A program made the position numbers and the translations under genes. This document shows, in pieces, positions 1 through 10,703 of a stretch of DNA of 64,000 nucleotides. Every line of letters starts with the position of its first letter. The stretch's first letter is position 1. The notes under the pieces were generated by a model. That model did not search any database. It was not told where the DNA came from and worked only from the letters and a program-made list of their open reading frames with translations. The DNA comes from Diospyros lotus (taxonomy: Eukaryota; Streptophyta; Magnoliopsida; Ericales; Ebenaceae): contig NC_068345.1 in the NCBI RefSeq assembly GCF_014633365.1, forward strand, positions 11,230,058-11,294,057, in the 5' to 3' direction.

Positions 1-551
1 CACATGAAGGATTAGTGCTACTATCTTCTTCCATCTAACAATTAAAACATTGAAAACATATTCACATACCACACAAACACAACAACACTAATACAAAAAA
101 AACATTAAAATATTGACAAGATACAAAAAAAAAAAAAAAATGATATCAATATACTCCTTGGTATCAGAATTTACTTGAGTTTACCCACAAACTGTGAATA
201 TAAATCACAACATTTAGCCAGTGCACTACTAATATTAAAAATATTAATAATAATAGCAGCAACAAGAAATTAAAAAAGAAAAGAAAAGTGAAATAGAAAA
301 CCAAAAGGCAAACAAGCTTATTTTGCAATATTGCTGGTACATTGCTTTGTTCTAAGAAAATAATAAAAAAAAAAGAAGCTCGATGAAGCAAAGAACAAAA
401 CAAGAAATGCAAGATGTGGAAGTATATTGCTTCCAGCTCAAAGATGCAGCCATAAAAATTAAAACTAAACTCATTTGAGAAAATAAAATCAAAAGAAAAA
501 ACACTCACAATATTAAGATACTCACCCAAGCAAAAGCCCTCTCACACATTG

Positions 552-805
552 ACCTTGGTTAGTAGACTCACAAGTGAAGCTCGATGAAGCAACCTGCATA
601 ACAAACAAACAAATAAATAATAATACATATTAATGGCTTGGTTAGTAGACTCACAAGTGAAGCGGTGAAGCAATCTGCATAAAAAACAAATAAATAAATA
701 AATAATAGTACAAATTAATGGCTTGGTTAGTAGACTCACAAGTGAAGTGGTGAAGGAACCTGCATAACAAACAAACAAATAAATAATAATATATATTAAA
801 GACTA
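552..805. repeat. Tandem repeat, about 84 bp x 3
   Basis: Three successive copies start near 552, 637 and 721. Each opens with GGTTAGTAGACTCACAAGTG, followed by a GAAGC.GGTGAAGC segment and an AACAAACAAATAAATAAT-rich tail. Apparent reading frames here on the minus strand only reflect the repeat and show no coding signal. Confidence 0.85.
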
Positions 806-1057
806 TACATAGCCAAGCCTAAGCAGAACTGAAACGAACAAATAATAATACATTTAATCGTGAAATCCAAACTGAGGGCGAGGCATTTATGATAGAAAAT
901 CAGATCACACTTCACAAGGGGAGAGAGAGACGGAGGGCGAGCAGATAGGAGCAGATAGACGCAGGAGCAAGCTGTACCTTAGTTCGGAAGCGCCGATTGC
1001 GCTGTTGGTAGAGAGAACAGAGAAGAAGAATGGTTGAAATAGATGGGAGGAAGGGTT

Positions 1058-1266
1058 ACATGTCTTTTATATTTTAAATTTTAAATTTTAAATTTTATTT
1101 AATATTTCTCGAGTGGTTCGGTTTAAAACCGAACCGCGAAAAGTTCAAACTGCAAACCGTTACATGTCTTTTATATTTTATATTTTAAATTTTATTTAAT
1201 ATTTCTCGAGCGGTTCGGTTTTAAACCGAACCGCGAAAAGTTCAAACTGCAAACCGCGCGGTTTGC
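1058..1266. repeat. Duplicated palindrome-bearing module
   Basis: Two direct copies of a roughly 100-bp module (about 1058-1158 and 1160-1256) each run from TTACATGTCTTTTATATTTT through an AT-only stretch to a CTCGAG site and a hairpin centred on GGTT(C)GGTTT.AAACCGAACC. The second copy is followed at 1249-1266 by an 18-bp perfect palindrome, GCAAACCGCGCGGTTTGC. This is probably the subterminal binding and folding region of the hAT-like element. Confidence 0.75.
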
Positions 1267-1360
1267 AGTTTTCTTAAACCTTGCCGAACCGCTGACCCAA
1301 AAAACCCACACAGTGCGGTGTGGTGTGGTGCGGTTCGGCCGATTTTTTTTAGCACCCCTA

Positions 1361-2611
1361 GGACCTAGCCACTTTACTCTGCTTTTTACTCTTCCAGGAC
1401 TCTAGATTCCCTCCTAAAAATACACAATATCCAGTTGTAGACCTCCTATCCACTAGGGAATCCGCATAGTCATCATTTGTGTATCCTGTAATAGCCAAGT
1501 TACCTCCTGATTTGAATAAAAGCCCTTTTTCAGGAGTTGTTTTTAGATAGCACAAGATCCTCCTCGCTGCCTGCATGTGCTCTTTTGTTGGGTTGTGCAT
1601 AAATTGGCTAACTAAGCTGACAACAAATACAATGTTAAGCCTTGTATGGGATAAATAAATCAAACGGCCTACCAACCTTTAGTACCTTCCTTTGTCTACC
1701 AGCTGACAGTTAGGCCTCTCCCTTAATTTGAGGTTTGGTTCCACTGGTGTACTTACTACTCTTCCTCCTAACAACCCAGTTTCCTTCAACAAAACCATGA
1801 TATACTTCCTTTGAGAAAGGAAAATTCCTTCTTTAGAGAAAGCTACTTCTATTCCCAAGAAATACCTGATCATACCAAGATCTTTAATTCCAAATGCATT
1901 TGCCAAATGTTCCTTCAGCTACTGTTCTTCTTCATTTCCAAGTGACTATAATATCATCCACATACACAAGCAAAACTATCGCCCTATCCTTCTCAAAGTG
2001 TTTAATGAAAAGAATGTGACTTCGCTAGTATCCCATCTGCCTCATAGCTTTGGAAAATCTATCAAACCAGACTCTTGGAGATTGCTTCAACCCATATAGA
2101 GCTTTTTTTAACCTGCATACCTTGTCTAAAACCTCTTTATTGAACCCTGGTAGTGGCTCCATAAACACTTCTTCCTCTAGATCACCATGGAGGAAGACAT
2201 TTTTCACACAAATTGCTACAACTGCCAACCACACTAGCTAGCCAGAGATAGGAGTGTCCGGACAATTGTCATTTTTGCCACTAGTGCAAATGTCTCGAAA
2301 TAATTTATTCCATAAGTTTGTGTGTATCCCTTAGCAACTAACCAAGCTTTATACCCCTCCAAGGTGTCATCTGCATTATACTTCAAATTAAACACCCATC
2401 TGTAGCCCACAGGTTGAACCCCCTCTGGTCCAGGTACCATCTCCCACGTTTGATTCTTCTCTAATCTCTTCCTGCATAGCTTGTGTCCTATTCTGGTCCT
2501 TTAATGCCTCCTCAACTATCTTAGGAATGGTTATGGTGTCAAGAGAAGACAAGAAGCTCTTATGCTTTGGCAAGAGTTGATAGGAGATATAATTGGCTAA
2601 GGGATACTGTG
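1361..2611 (-). pseudogene. Copia A reverse transcriptase / RNase H remnant
   Basis: Minus-strand fragments give, in order from 2611 leftwards: the pre-RT segment (QYPLANYISYQ), the RT start (WVFNLKYNADDTLEGYKA, LVAKGYTQ), the central RT (KNVFLHGDLEEEVFMEPLPG, LKKALYGLKQSPR), the strand-transfer part (DLGMIRYFLGIEVAFSKEG) and the RNase H start (GYTNDDYADSLVDRRSTTGY). The usual YVDD region lies in the gap near 1906-2025 and is frameshifted. The frame changes at about 1676, 1906-2025 and 2234. The remnant ends at 1361 against the hAT-like terminus, so the RNase H C-terminus is missing. Confidence 0.9.
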
Positions 2612-5061
2612 TGTAACACCCCGCCTCGCTGGGCGTGTCACTATAAGGGTATTTTCGGGAATCTTTTTTTTTTTTTTTGTTCATCACTACGCGCGATGCT
2701 TCATGAACAACCTTCACATGCATACTCAGGATCCCGAAAACCCCAGTCTTGCTCGTTTAACTTAACAATTGATCAATAATCTCAATAACTAAACGAGACA
2801 AATCATAACGCAGTGGATACATTAACATCAAACACCGTGATTCTTACATAGTATTTCCATAACAAATTACGTAATACAGATAACCCAGATGATAACAACA
2901 TTATCGTACAACTATTCATACACAAGCTGAAATACATGCTAAAACCCCAAAAGGTTACAATGACTATCAATCTAAGCACCATTGGCCTTCAACCGGTCAT
3001 GTCCTTGCCCTCGCAGCAGTCCTTGACTGAAACATTGAACGTTCCAGGGGCATAACCCAGGTTAGATGACAAAACATCTAAGTGACGGCATGAAGCAGTT
3101 TACATAATGCATGAACAAACATACGAGCATGGCATACATAGACAAAACGATATGCAACATGTCTATCTTGAGAAATCTCCCTGACATACTCAACCTCCCG
3201 TGAAAACACCTTCGACACACCATTGGGGTTGACCTTGCCGCGACATACTTAATCTCTCGAGTGCCCTACCGTGTCACTCGTTCACCAGGATTAACCTTGT
3301 CCCATTCTCAAGAAGACCCCATCCCGTCCCATATGGACCCAATAACGACACGAAAATCAATACTCTGATGATATGTAAATCACACGCCATGCACCGACTC
3401 TTTTACAAGTAAAAATAGTTGATGCAATATACCACTTGATCAATATGCAAATGATGCCATATATATATGAATAAAACGCATAAGCATAGCATCCCGAGTT
3501 CTGGTCTCGAGTGCCCTACCGTGTCACTCGTTCACCAGGACCCATTACACTCATACCAACAAATATCCAAAACAAAGGTAAAACTAGAGTCAAACCACTC
3601 ACCTCGAACATATTCGGATCGCCTCGATCCTCGTGCACCACCTCGATTTGCGTGCCAAATTACAAACATTTGAACTTATACTCAACCTCGAGCCACAATA
3701 TTCCCTAAACACCATATTCAATTAAGGAAACATTAAAATCTATTTTCCTTAATTTTTCCATAATTTCCCTTATTTTCTCCCAATTTCCACCTCGATAACT
3801 CCAAAATAATTATCTCCTCAAATATTTTCCCAAATATTTAAACATGATAAATCCTAAAATAAATCAATAAAAATACTAGAAGGGAAATCACCAAATTACC
3901 CCTTGTCACGCGCCCTCACACGCCTAGCGCGTGGGTGCGGTTGGTGTGTGGCGCGTGGCTGCACGCACCACCTTCTTCTCCAATTTTTCGGCCGACGACG
4001 ACGAGTCTGATGGAAGATCTGAGGGCACCCTCTTCAAGCCCTCGTCAAGTCGATCCTAGAGGCACCAATCTCAGGCCGAAAGGCCACCGGAAAGAGGTCC
4101 AAATCGACAGTTGCAGGTCGCGGTGGCGGACCGCCTAGGGTTTTTCGGCCGAGCTTCATACGGCCATCAAACGCACTCATTTGCCTCCCAAATGCTCCGG
4201 AAACGATGCCCACACACCAAGGAGCAAAAGCCCTCTATCCATTGCCTTCGATTCTCTCCCAAAATCGATCAATTTGATGCGCAAAATCCTTGAAGTTTCG
4301 GCCCCATTTTATAGCCAAAACTCAGCCAAAATCAGGCCAATCAGCGGCCAAGCTTGGCCCCCAAGCCTTCATACCACCGGATACCACCTTCCCCGAGCCA
4401 CCCTTGGCCGTCCCATCGCCTGAAAATGACGACCACATATGGTGAAGACGGCGGCCGAATTCTCTCTACTGTGTTCACATTGCAATTTTTGATAAATTGC
4501 ACTTTCACCCCCAATTTTCTTCAAATAACACTTCTACCCTTTTTACAACACCCCTGATAAATCCAAATATACCACCACGTCCCTCAAGTTTAGTACATCT
4601 CATTTGATCCTTGAAATTCCTGAAAAATTACCGTTTTGACCTCCCTCAGGCAAATTTAGAAAATTGCACTTAGACCCGATTGATCGTTTTGACCTTAAAT
4701 CTATTTGTTTTCAACTCGAAATCACTTAAGGGTTGTTCTACACATTAAATATAGGTCCTTGACACGCTCCGTTAACTTTCCGGATGTCTCCTACGTCAAT
4801 TCGGTTTCCTCAACCCGGTCGACAGCTGTACCGAAAACTGTTCTTGATCCAATTTCTTTCATCACTAAAAATCATAATTCGAATCACTTGTTGACGCTAT
4901 ACCATTTTCTTTGGCTATCTAGGGTCCGGGGTACTCCCTCTGACTAATTTGGTAGTCCAAAGCTACGTTAGTGTACCCTAAAGTCTCATTTTTTTCACAA
5001 ATTCCAATTATACCCTTCATTTCATATTATTTATAGCCTTAAATCATTCCTGGGTATTACA
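2612..5061 (-). mobile_element. Solo long LTR of a gypsy-type element
   Basis: The unit begins TGTAACACCCCG and ends GGGTATTACA (TG...CA), and it is flanked by the 5-bp TSD CTGTG at 2607-2611 and 5062-5066. Its first 60 bp match the LTR ends at 21562, 24519 (inverted) and 25816 (inverted). In those copies a tRNA-Met type PBS follows the U5 end, so this LTR is oriented on the minus strand. A minus-strand TATA (TATAAAAT) lies near 4304-4313. At about 2450 bp it is long, as in Del/Tekay-type chromoviruses; that clade call is inference. Only one LTR is present, which points to LTR-LTR recombination. A sub-repeat around CGTGTCACTCGTTCACCAGG occurs at about 3265 and 3515. Confidence 0.85.
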
Positions 5062-5087
5062 CTGTGTGTAACTTCTAACTCCTTTTC

Positions 5088-5501
5088 TGATACGGTCATT
5101 GATCAAGACCTGACCCAAGGCCGACCTAACCCAAACCACACAGCCCGGAACAGTAGTGAAACTTCATAAGTTTTAAGATTCTACTTGATTTAGGATTCTA
5201 CTTCATGTTTGATTAGGGTTTTATTTCTATTAAAATTCTAGTTGGATTTTATTTACAAGTATTAGATGGATTAGCCAAACTCTATAAATAGATCTAGAAG
5301 GTAGGGGTTGTAATTAGTTTTACTATTCAATAAATTCCAGCAAACCAGTTCAGTTTTTTCCAGCAAGCAGTTTTGGTTCTTGTGCCTAGTTGAGAGTCCA
5401 ACTTTGGTTGTTGAAGTTTGTTCTCTCAAGAGTACTTGAAACTTATTGTTTTAAGGGTTTCTTTGTGTGTTTTCTTTACATACGCGCTACACACGGCGTC
5501 A
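5088..5501 (+). repeat. 5' LTR of the mini-gypsy element
   Basis: It runs from TGATACGGTCATTGATCAAG to ...CACGGCGTCA. A TATA box (CTATAAATAG) lies near 5281-5290 and is followed by the R/U5 region. By eye it is about 88% identical to the 3' LTR at 6933-7323, which indicates an old insertion. Confidence 0.9.
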
Positions 5502-5503
5502 AA

Positions 5504-5519
5504 TGGTATCAGAGCGGTT
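5504..5519 (+). other. Primer binding site (tRNA-Met type)
   Basis: TGGTATCAGAGCGGTT lies two bases after the 5' LTR end. It is complementary to the 3' end of initiator tRNA-Met, the usual plant gypsy/copia primer. Confidence 0.85.
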
Positions 5520-5533
5520 AACCAACCAATTAG

Positions 5534-6349
5534 ATGGTCAATCTTGAAGGTAACGATAGCAACCAGCCTCGTGACGATGATCAATGGTTGTCTGCAGTTT
5601 GGAGAGCAATCAAAGAATAGCAGGAAGTAACTCATACCATCCAGCAACAATTGGAGCGCCTTACTACGAGTTGATGATGACATGAACCTGAATAATGGGA
5701 TGAATCAAGCCGGAACAAGAAGACCACTCATTGATCATGTCCTTGTTAATCCTAGAAGACTAATGATTGAAGATAGCGATGAAGAGGATGATCTTGGTTG
5801 AGCAATAGCTAACCCTGGTGGTAGAGGGGTTAGAAGGAATGCACATTAGCACAACCATTGGGGCAACGATGAGTATAAACTAAAGGTTAATATTCCTACC
5901 TTTAGTGGAGATCTTGATATTGAGGGGTTCCTGGATTGGATCGCTGAGGTTAATCGATTTTTCGAATGCATGGAGATCCAAACCCTTACACGATCGGATG
6001 GATCAAAGAAGTTGGTGGCATATGTGTGGATGAACGCTGCAGTGTGTCTTTCTCTATTGGTAAGTACTCTAACAAAATTTATTGTGATATTCTTGATATG
6101 GATGCTTGCCATATTTTATTTGGGAGACCTTGGCAATTTGATGTGGATGCTAAGCACTCGAGTAGGAAGAACACATATCAGCTTGAGAAAGAGGGTATGC
6201 GTTATACCTTGTTATCTATGGTGGAAAAAAACCAAACTAAAGCTTCTAAAGTGGAGGGGATAAATTTTCTTACCATCGCACATAAACACACTGAGTTTAT
6301 GTGGGAGTGTAAGGATACCCAAGAGGTTTGCTTGTTGGTTGTAGCGTGA
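5534..6349 (+). pseudogene. Mini-gypsy gag-protease remnant
   Basis: A start codon at 5534 opens a gag N-terminus (MVNLEGNDSNQPRDDD...) that soon hits stops. Gag resumes near 5880 with [18 protein letters not shown] and [10 protein letters not shown], a conserved plant gypsy gag segment. At about 5970 it is joined, in a different frame, to the C-terminal part of the aspartic protease region ([14 protein letters not shown], then [20 protein letters not shown]). Everything between, namely the rest of gag, the zinc knuckle and the protease active site, is deleted. Confidence 0.8.
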
Positions 6350-6354
6350 GTGAG

Positions 6355-6932
6355 CCACTGAAGGTGAATCAAATTCTAGCAGAGGTGAAGAGATTGTTGG
6401 AGGAATTTCATGATGTGATTCATGAGTAGTTTGCTTACAACAACGTCGTGCATAGCTTAACAGGAAGATCACTATTTTCTATCGTATACATGAAAGTTCC
6501 TAATCATGCATTGGATTTGGTAAAGTTGCCAAAGGTACTAGGTTTCAATGTTACAGCTAGTGACTTAGTCGAGCAAGTTCAAGCAGTTCAAGAAGATGTC
6601 AAGAAAAAGTTGCACAAGGCAAATAAGAAGTACAAGGCGACAACTGACAAGCATAAGAAGCGTAAGGTATTTGAGGTTGGAGATGAAATCATGATATTCT
6701 TAAAGAATCAACGAAATCCAGCAAGAAAACAAAACAAGCTCAAGCCAAAGAAGTATGATCCTTACAAGATTACAAAGAAGATCAATAATAATGATTATGT
6801 TGTGGATTTGCCTAATCATATGGGTATTTTCAAAACCTTTAATATTACTGATCTTTCTTTGTATTTGTCGGATATTGAGTTATCATACCCAGATCATAAT
6901 TCGAGAACGAATTCTTCTCAAGTAGAGGTAAA
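6355..6932 (+). pseudogene. Mini-gypsy RT-start / integrase C-terminus fusion
   Basis: A few codons of the RT N-terminal lead (EVKRLLEEFHDVIHE, 6382-6426) run straight into the integrase segment FAYNNVVHSLTGRSLFSIVY, with one stop at the junction. The integrase C-terminal part then follows: LDLVKLPK, a lysine-rich stretch, and a GPY/F-like module (FEVGDEIMIFL ... KLKPKKYDPYKI ... DYVVDLPNHMGIFKTFNITD). The open frame continues into the 3' LTR and stops at 7017. RT, RNase H and the integrase DDE core are missing through a second internal deletion. Confidence 0.82.
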
Positions 6933-7323
6933 TGATGTGTCACCCATCAAGACCCAACCCAAGGCCTACCCGCCAACCCAAACTAGGCAGCTCGAAATAG
7001 TAGCTCCAGAACAATAGCAAAACTTCATAAATTTTAGGATTATACTTCATGTTTGATTAGAGTTTTATTTCTATTAGGATTCTAGTTGGATTTTATTTAC
7101 AAGTATTAGATGGATTAACCAAACTCTATAAATATACCTAAAAATTAGGGGTTGTAATCAGTTTTATTATTTAATAAATTCTAGCAAATCAGTTCAATTT
7201 TTTCCAACAAGCAGCTTCAGTTCTTGCGCCTAGTTGAGAGTTCAGCTTTGGTCGTTGAAGTTTGTTCTCTCAAAGGTACTTGAAACTTATTATTTCATTA
7301 CACACGCGCTATACACTGCGTCA
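6933..7323 (+). repeat. 3' LTR of the mini-gypsy element
   Basis: It starts TGATGTGTCACCCATCAAG and ends CACTGCGTCA, followed by the TSD TTTTC. It contains CTATAAATAT near 7125 and is somewhat shorter than the 5' LTR owing to small deletions. Confidence 0.9.
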
Positions 7324-8300
7324 TTTTCTAATAGGAATAGATAGATCCAAGTCATTGGGAATAGAGTTAGAATGAGTAGGTGACTGAGGGAGTTAAATAC
7401 CTAGCTTTGGAATAGATGTTGACCCCTGCTGAGAATCCGGAGTAGGTTGAAACCTTCTCTTGAAGACATAGGGTGATCCCTTAAACTTGACAGGAGATGG
7501 CAACAATGGTTGTGCTGGATGAGAAGAACCTAGTTTTGGTGATGATTCACCTAAACCTAAGCACTCTAGCATAGTAGGATTATGCTATGGTGTAGTTGAG
7601 ACTGACTTTGGTACAATGTCTAGTTGTGCCAAGTCCAAGGTAGGAAGATCCCCATGGTCACCAGTGACTATCTCCCCCTGGTGACTAGGAAGAGTAGTCC
7701 CAAAAAATTACTGAGTTTCAACAAAGGTAATATCTTTGGACATAGAATTTTTGAGTGGGATGATAGCACTTATACCTCTTTTAAGTAGGGGAATAACCAA
7801 GAAAAATGCATGTAAGTGCCCTAGGATGAAATTTATCCCTATGGTGTTTAGAAATGTGAACAAAAAATACACAACCAAACACTTTGAGGGGAAGAGAGGC
7901 ATGAAGATCAATATCAAGAAAGTGGGATGCGAGACATTGAAATGGGCTAAGATTCTACAGTAATTTAGAAGGAACTTGGTTAATAAGATAGGTTGCAGTC
8001 AACACTGCCTCTCCCCAAAAATGTTTAGGAACACAGTGGTGATGTAGGAGGGCCCGAGTAACATTAAGTAAATGCCTCATTTTCCGTGTAGCAAACCCCA
8101 TTCTGTTGTAAAGTATCAACGCAAGAGGCTTTATAGATGATACCCTTTTGCTAAAAGAATAAATGTAGGTGTTGATTAAAATAGTCTCTTGCATTATTAG
8201 TATGGAATCTCTGAATGGGGACTCCAAATTGAGTAGAAATCATCATATTAAATAATGGTAGGATGTTGCTAATGGCTATCCTTTAAAAGATACACCTAAG
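7324..8300 (-). pseudogene. Copia A integrase C-terminus and linker remnant
   Basis: Read right to left, this carries the copia integrase C-terminal half: FGVPIQRFHTNNARDYFNQ-like (8227-8160), QQNGV near 8100, NVTRALLHHHCVPKHFWGEAV and ATYLINQVPS (about 8080-7960). A proline/serine-rich linker follows, up to NDLDLSIPIRK at the mini-gypsy insertion point (7324). The catalytic core is broken by frameshifts and stops. Confidence 0.82.
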
Positions 8301-8452
8301 TCATACGTGTGCGATCATTTATAAAAGAAATGAACTATTGAGCCCTAGAACAATTGGGAATCCTAGATGGCTCATCACAATGCACCAAGGAAAAAGGAAT
8401 GGAAGAAAGTTTATTGTTAATAGAATAAGACACCCAGTGATATTTAGAAAAC

Positions 8453-9304
8453 TCACACATCACAATGAAAATTAGTAACATCTAAACCCTGAAATAGAGA
8501 AGGAAACATGGTTTTTAACAAGCTGAAAGGAGAATGGCCTAATAAAAAATGCTGAAGCCAAACTTCAATCTTGGGAGGAGTAGGTTGTGATGAATAGGCA
8601 AGAATAGGGTGATCCCTTATAGGAAGCTCACGATCTCTCTTCAAGTAGTAGATCGCATTTCGTTTGTTAGCAGGACCAATCATTTTCTTGGAGTCCAATT
8701 CTTGAAACACACAAGTATGAGGAGAGAGAACCACACGACAGTTAAGGTCTTTAGTAAACTGATGAACATAAATTAGGTTGGTGGAGAGGCTAGGCACATA
8801 AAGAACATGTTGGACAGGAAGTGAGGGGTTCAAAAACACACCTCCTTGGCCTGCCATAGGGACTGTATGACCATTAGCTACTGTTATTCGTTTGGAGCTA
8901 GCTACTGGTTTATAGGTGGCAAAAGCATTTAGGTCATAGGTCACGTGATTAATAGCTCTGGAATCCAAGATCCATGAGTCATTCTTAACAGTGTGTGAGG
9001 CAGTAAAGGACTTAGAATTGAAGCACATACCTATTTGGGCTAGAGAGCACGACCCACCTTGGATAGTTTTTAGGAAGGACTTTAGCTTACTGATTTCTTC
9101 AACATTTAACTCACTCAGATCAGAAGTGGTAGTGGAATTTGCCTTTTCTGTGGTTTCCTCTTGCTCTTTGGTTGTAAGGTGAGCCTTTGCTTGATTTCCT
9201 GACTGCAAGTTTTTGAATCCTCCCATCTTGCTTAAAACAACATTCTTTCCATGCAACTTGAAGCATGTCTCTCTAGTATGCTTCGGTTCTTGCAATATGA
9301 ACAC
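8453..9304 (-). pseudogene. Copia A zinc-knuckle / protease / GAG-pre-integrase remnant
   Basis: A 283-codon open stretch starts in the second half of a CCHC knuckle (HTRETCFKLHGK; the first CSYC half is one frame away, so a frameshift lies near 9300). A lysine/glutamate-rich linker follows, then the protease active site as DSRA (WILDSRAINHVTYD) instead of DSGA, then VLYVPSLSTNLIYVHQFT. The GAG-pre-integrase domain ends it (VWLQHFLLGHSPFSLLKTMF ... FHCDV). The Gly-to-Arg change in the DSG triad would by itself abolish protease activity. Confidence 0.88.
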
Positions 9305-10190
9305 CTTAAACCTTCTCGGTTCTACTGCTTAGAGTGAAAATCATTCCTTCCTTGCTGTGGCTTAGACCAAGATCCTTGCACCTTGTTGGACACCATGGCT
9401 GACCCCTCAGGATTAGGATCATTAAACATTGCTATCCTTCTATGTTCTTCACTACGAATTATGAAATACACTCATTCAGAGATTGCAACTTCTCTCGGCT
9501 AAGAATCCATACCCTTACCAAATCATACTCAGGATTAAGGCCAGTCAAGAGCTCTACAATCCTATCTCTTTCAAGCATGGAAGTAAGAATGACAATATCT
9601 TCATTGCACACCATTTTATTGTCTTGGTAATGATCTAACTCAAGCCAATATTCATTCGTCCTATTCTAGTAATCTGTTACTGACAGTGATCCTTGCTTGG
9701 TACTGTTGATTTTTGTTTTAATCTCAAAGATAATGGATGTATCTTACACCTTGGAATAAGTCCTCGTAATCATTTCCCAAATATCCTTGATAAAAATATA
9801 TAATTCTTGCTTACCTCTAGTAGCGTAGAACTCCAAAGCCAAGACATCAGCATTGAGTCCTTGATATCCCATGCAGTGAGTGCTGGATCAGGTCTTGGGT
9901 TCTGGTCGAGTAAGATGGGCTATTTTCCCTCAAACCATGTAGGAATGTTCTCATCAATTGTGACTGCTGGAGGTAATTTCTGCCGTCTTAACGGTATTGA
10001 GTGATGCATCCCCAGTAACTCACTAGTAGGAGCGCCACCGGGTGATTGCTCGAAAGGTCTACAGTGATAGGAGATGCTATTTCCGATACTTTTGGCATGA
10101 TATAGGGCTACAGAGGCCAGCAAAGAAACACAGCAAGGGAGACGATACTGTGGCAATGAAGGCACACAGTAGACAAACTGAAGAAAAGAG
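9305..10190 (-). pseudogene. Copia A gag remnant
   Basis: The minus strand shows a start (MPKVSEIASPITVD) soon after the PBS and scattered copia gag signatures in different frames (AWDIKDSMLMSWLWS near 9870-9820; LTGLNPEYDLVRVWILSREK near 9550-9490). The region is broken by many frameshifts and has no usable ORF. Short plus-strand frames here are shadows. Confidence 0.7.
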
Positions 10191-10200
10191 ACCAAGTTAT

Positions 10201-10213
10201 GGCTCTGATACCA
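10201..10213 (-). other. Copia A primer binding site
   Basis: GGCTCTGATACCA on the plus strand is the reverse complement of the tRNA-iMet type PBS (TGGTATCAGAGCC). It directly abuts the LTR start at 10214, which fixes the element's orientation as minus. Confidence 0.85.
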
Positions 10214-10491
10214 TGTTGAAAAATAGACTGAAATTCTATCTTGCCTTTCGTATGGAATGATACAGCCCTATTAATAGGATAAGAGATTACAACATAAGAA
10301 AAAAAAAGGAAAGCTAAGTTGTACAAGGGTACAAATGGATTTCCTATACCAAGGATAGGAAAGTATCTAAATCTGGACAAATAATCACTATCAATACTGT
10401 CTAAAACTAACGATTAGATCAGTATCTAAATCAAGGATGATTTGACTAGTGATTCTCTTGAGATCATAGCCAATCATCCCGTGCATCAACA
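10214..10491 (-). repeat. Copia A 5' LTR
   Basis: It is bounded by TGTTG... and ...CAACA (five-base inverted termini) next to the PBS. No partner LTR is in the window, so the outer boundary at 10491 is inferred from the terminal inverted bases. If the boundary is right, the adjoining TSD base string is CTCTA. Confidence 0.65.
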
Positions 10492-10703
10492 CTCTAACTG
10501 TAAGATTCCTCTAATTTTGAAATTTAAGGCCTATATTTTTTTGTCTATTTCAAAATGTTTTCGGGGAACAGGTATGGCCAGTATTGAAATCTCTTACTGT
10601 TCTTTTGTGTCATTAGGTAAAGAAAGTTCTCATTTGCCACATGATATCTGTATAACATTTATGAGTACCCTAGAACTAGTAAAATAGCAACACATAAGGA
10701 ATA

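Larger units (their letters stand above)
1..1360. mobile_element. Terminal part of a hAT-like DNA transposon
   Basis: The right end reads ...AGCACCCCTA at 1351-1360, the reverse of the TAGGGGTG-type terminus common in plant hAT elements. It stops exactly where a copia RNase H reading frame is cut (1361). The subterminal 1058-1350 is dense in CGGTTCGG/CCGAACCG motifs, as hAT subterminal repeats often are. A GC-richer stretch at 895-1050, read on the minus strand, resembles a 5' UTR followed by a donor-like CTAAG|GTAC. No transposase is seen, and no left terminus, so the element either runs off the window or is truncated. The rest of copia element A, including its other LTR, would be expected to the left. 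The family assignment rests on terminus type only. Confidence 0.5.
5088..7323 (+). mobile_element. Miniature internally deleted Ty3/gypsy element
   Basis: Two direct LTRs (5088-5501 and 6933-7323) start TGAT and end GCGTCA. They are bracketed by the TSD TTTTC (5083-5087 and 7324-7328). A tRNA-iMet type PBS (TGGTATCAGAGC) starts at 5504. The internal region of about 1.4 kb holds pieces of gag, protease, the start of RT and the integrase C-terminus, joined by two deletions. The RT core, RNase H and the integrase catalytic core are absent, so the element can only have moved with help from a relative. It sits inside copia element A, 16 bp from the solo LTR insertion. Confidence 0.92.
1361..10491 (-). 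mobile_element. Ty1/copia element A (decayed, interrupted)
   Basis: A minus-strand copia element reads from its 5' LTR (10214-10491) leftwards through PBS, gag, protease, integrase, reverse transcriptase and RNase H, and stops in mid-RNase H at 1361. Host pieces are 1361-2611, 5067-5087 and 7324-10491. They are separated by a solo LTR (2612-5061) and a mini-gypsy element (5088-7323). Removing both insertions with one TSD copy each restores the copia reading frame across both junctions (Ile-Arg-Lys | Gly-Val-Arg-Ser-Tyr | Thr-Gln-Tyr-Pro), which proves the insertion order. Many stops and frameshifts make it non-functional. The 3' LTR is not in the window. Confidence 0.92.

Noticed and set aside
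542..778. Minus-strand repeated LVSLLTK frame
   Set aside because: Produced by the 84-bp tandem repeat; no independent coding evidence.
541..805. CRISPR-like array
   Set aside because: Three long near-identical units without unique spacers in plant nuclear DNA: an ordinary tandem repeat.
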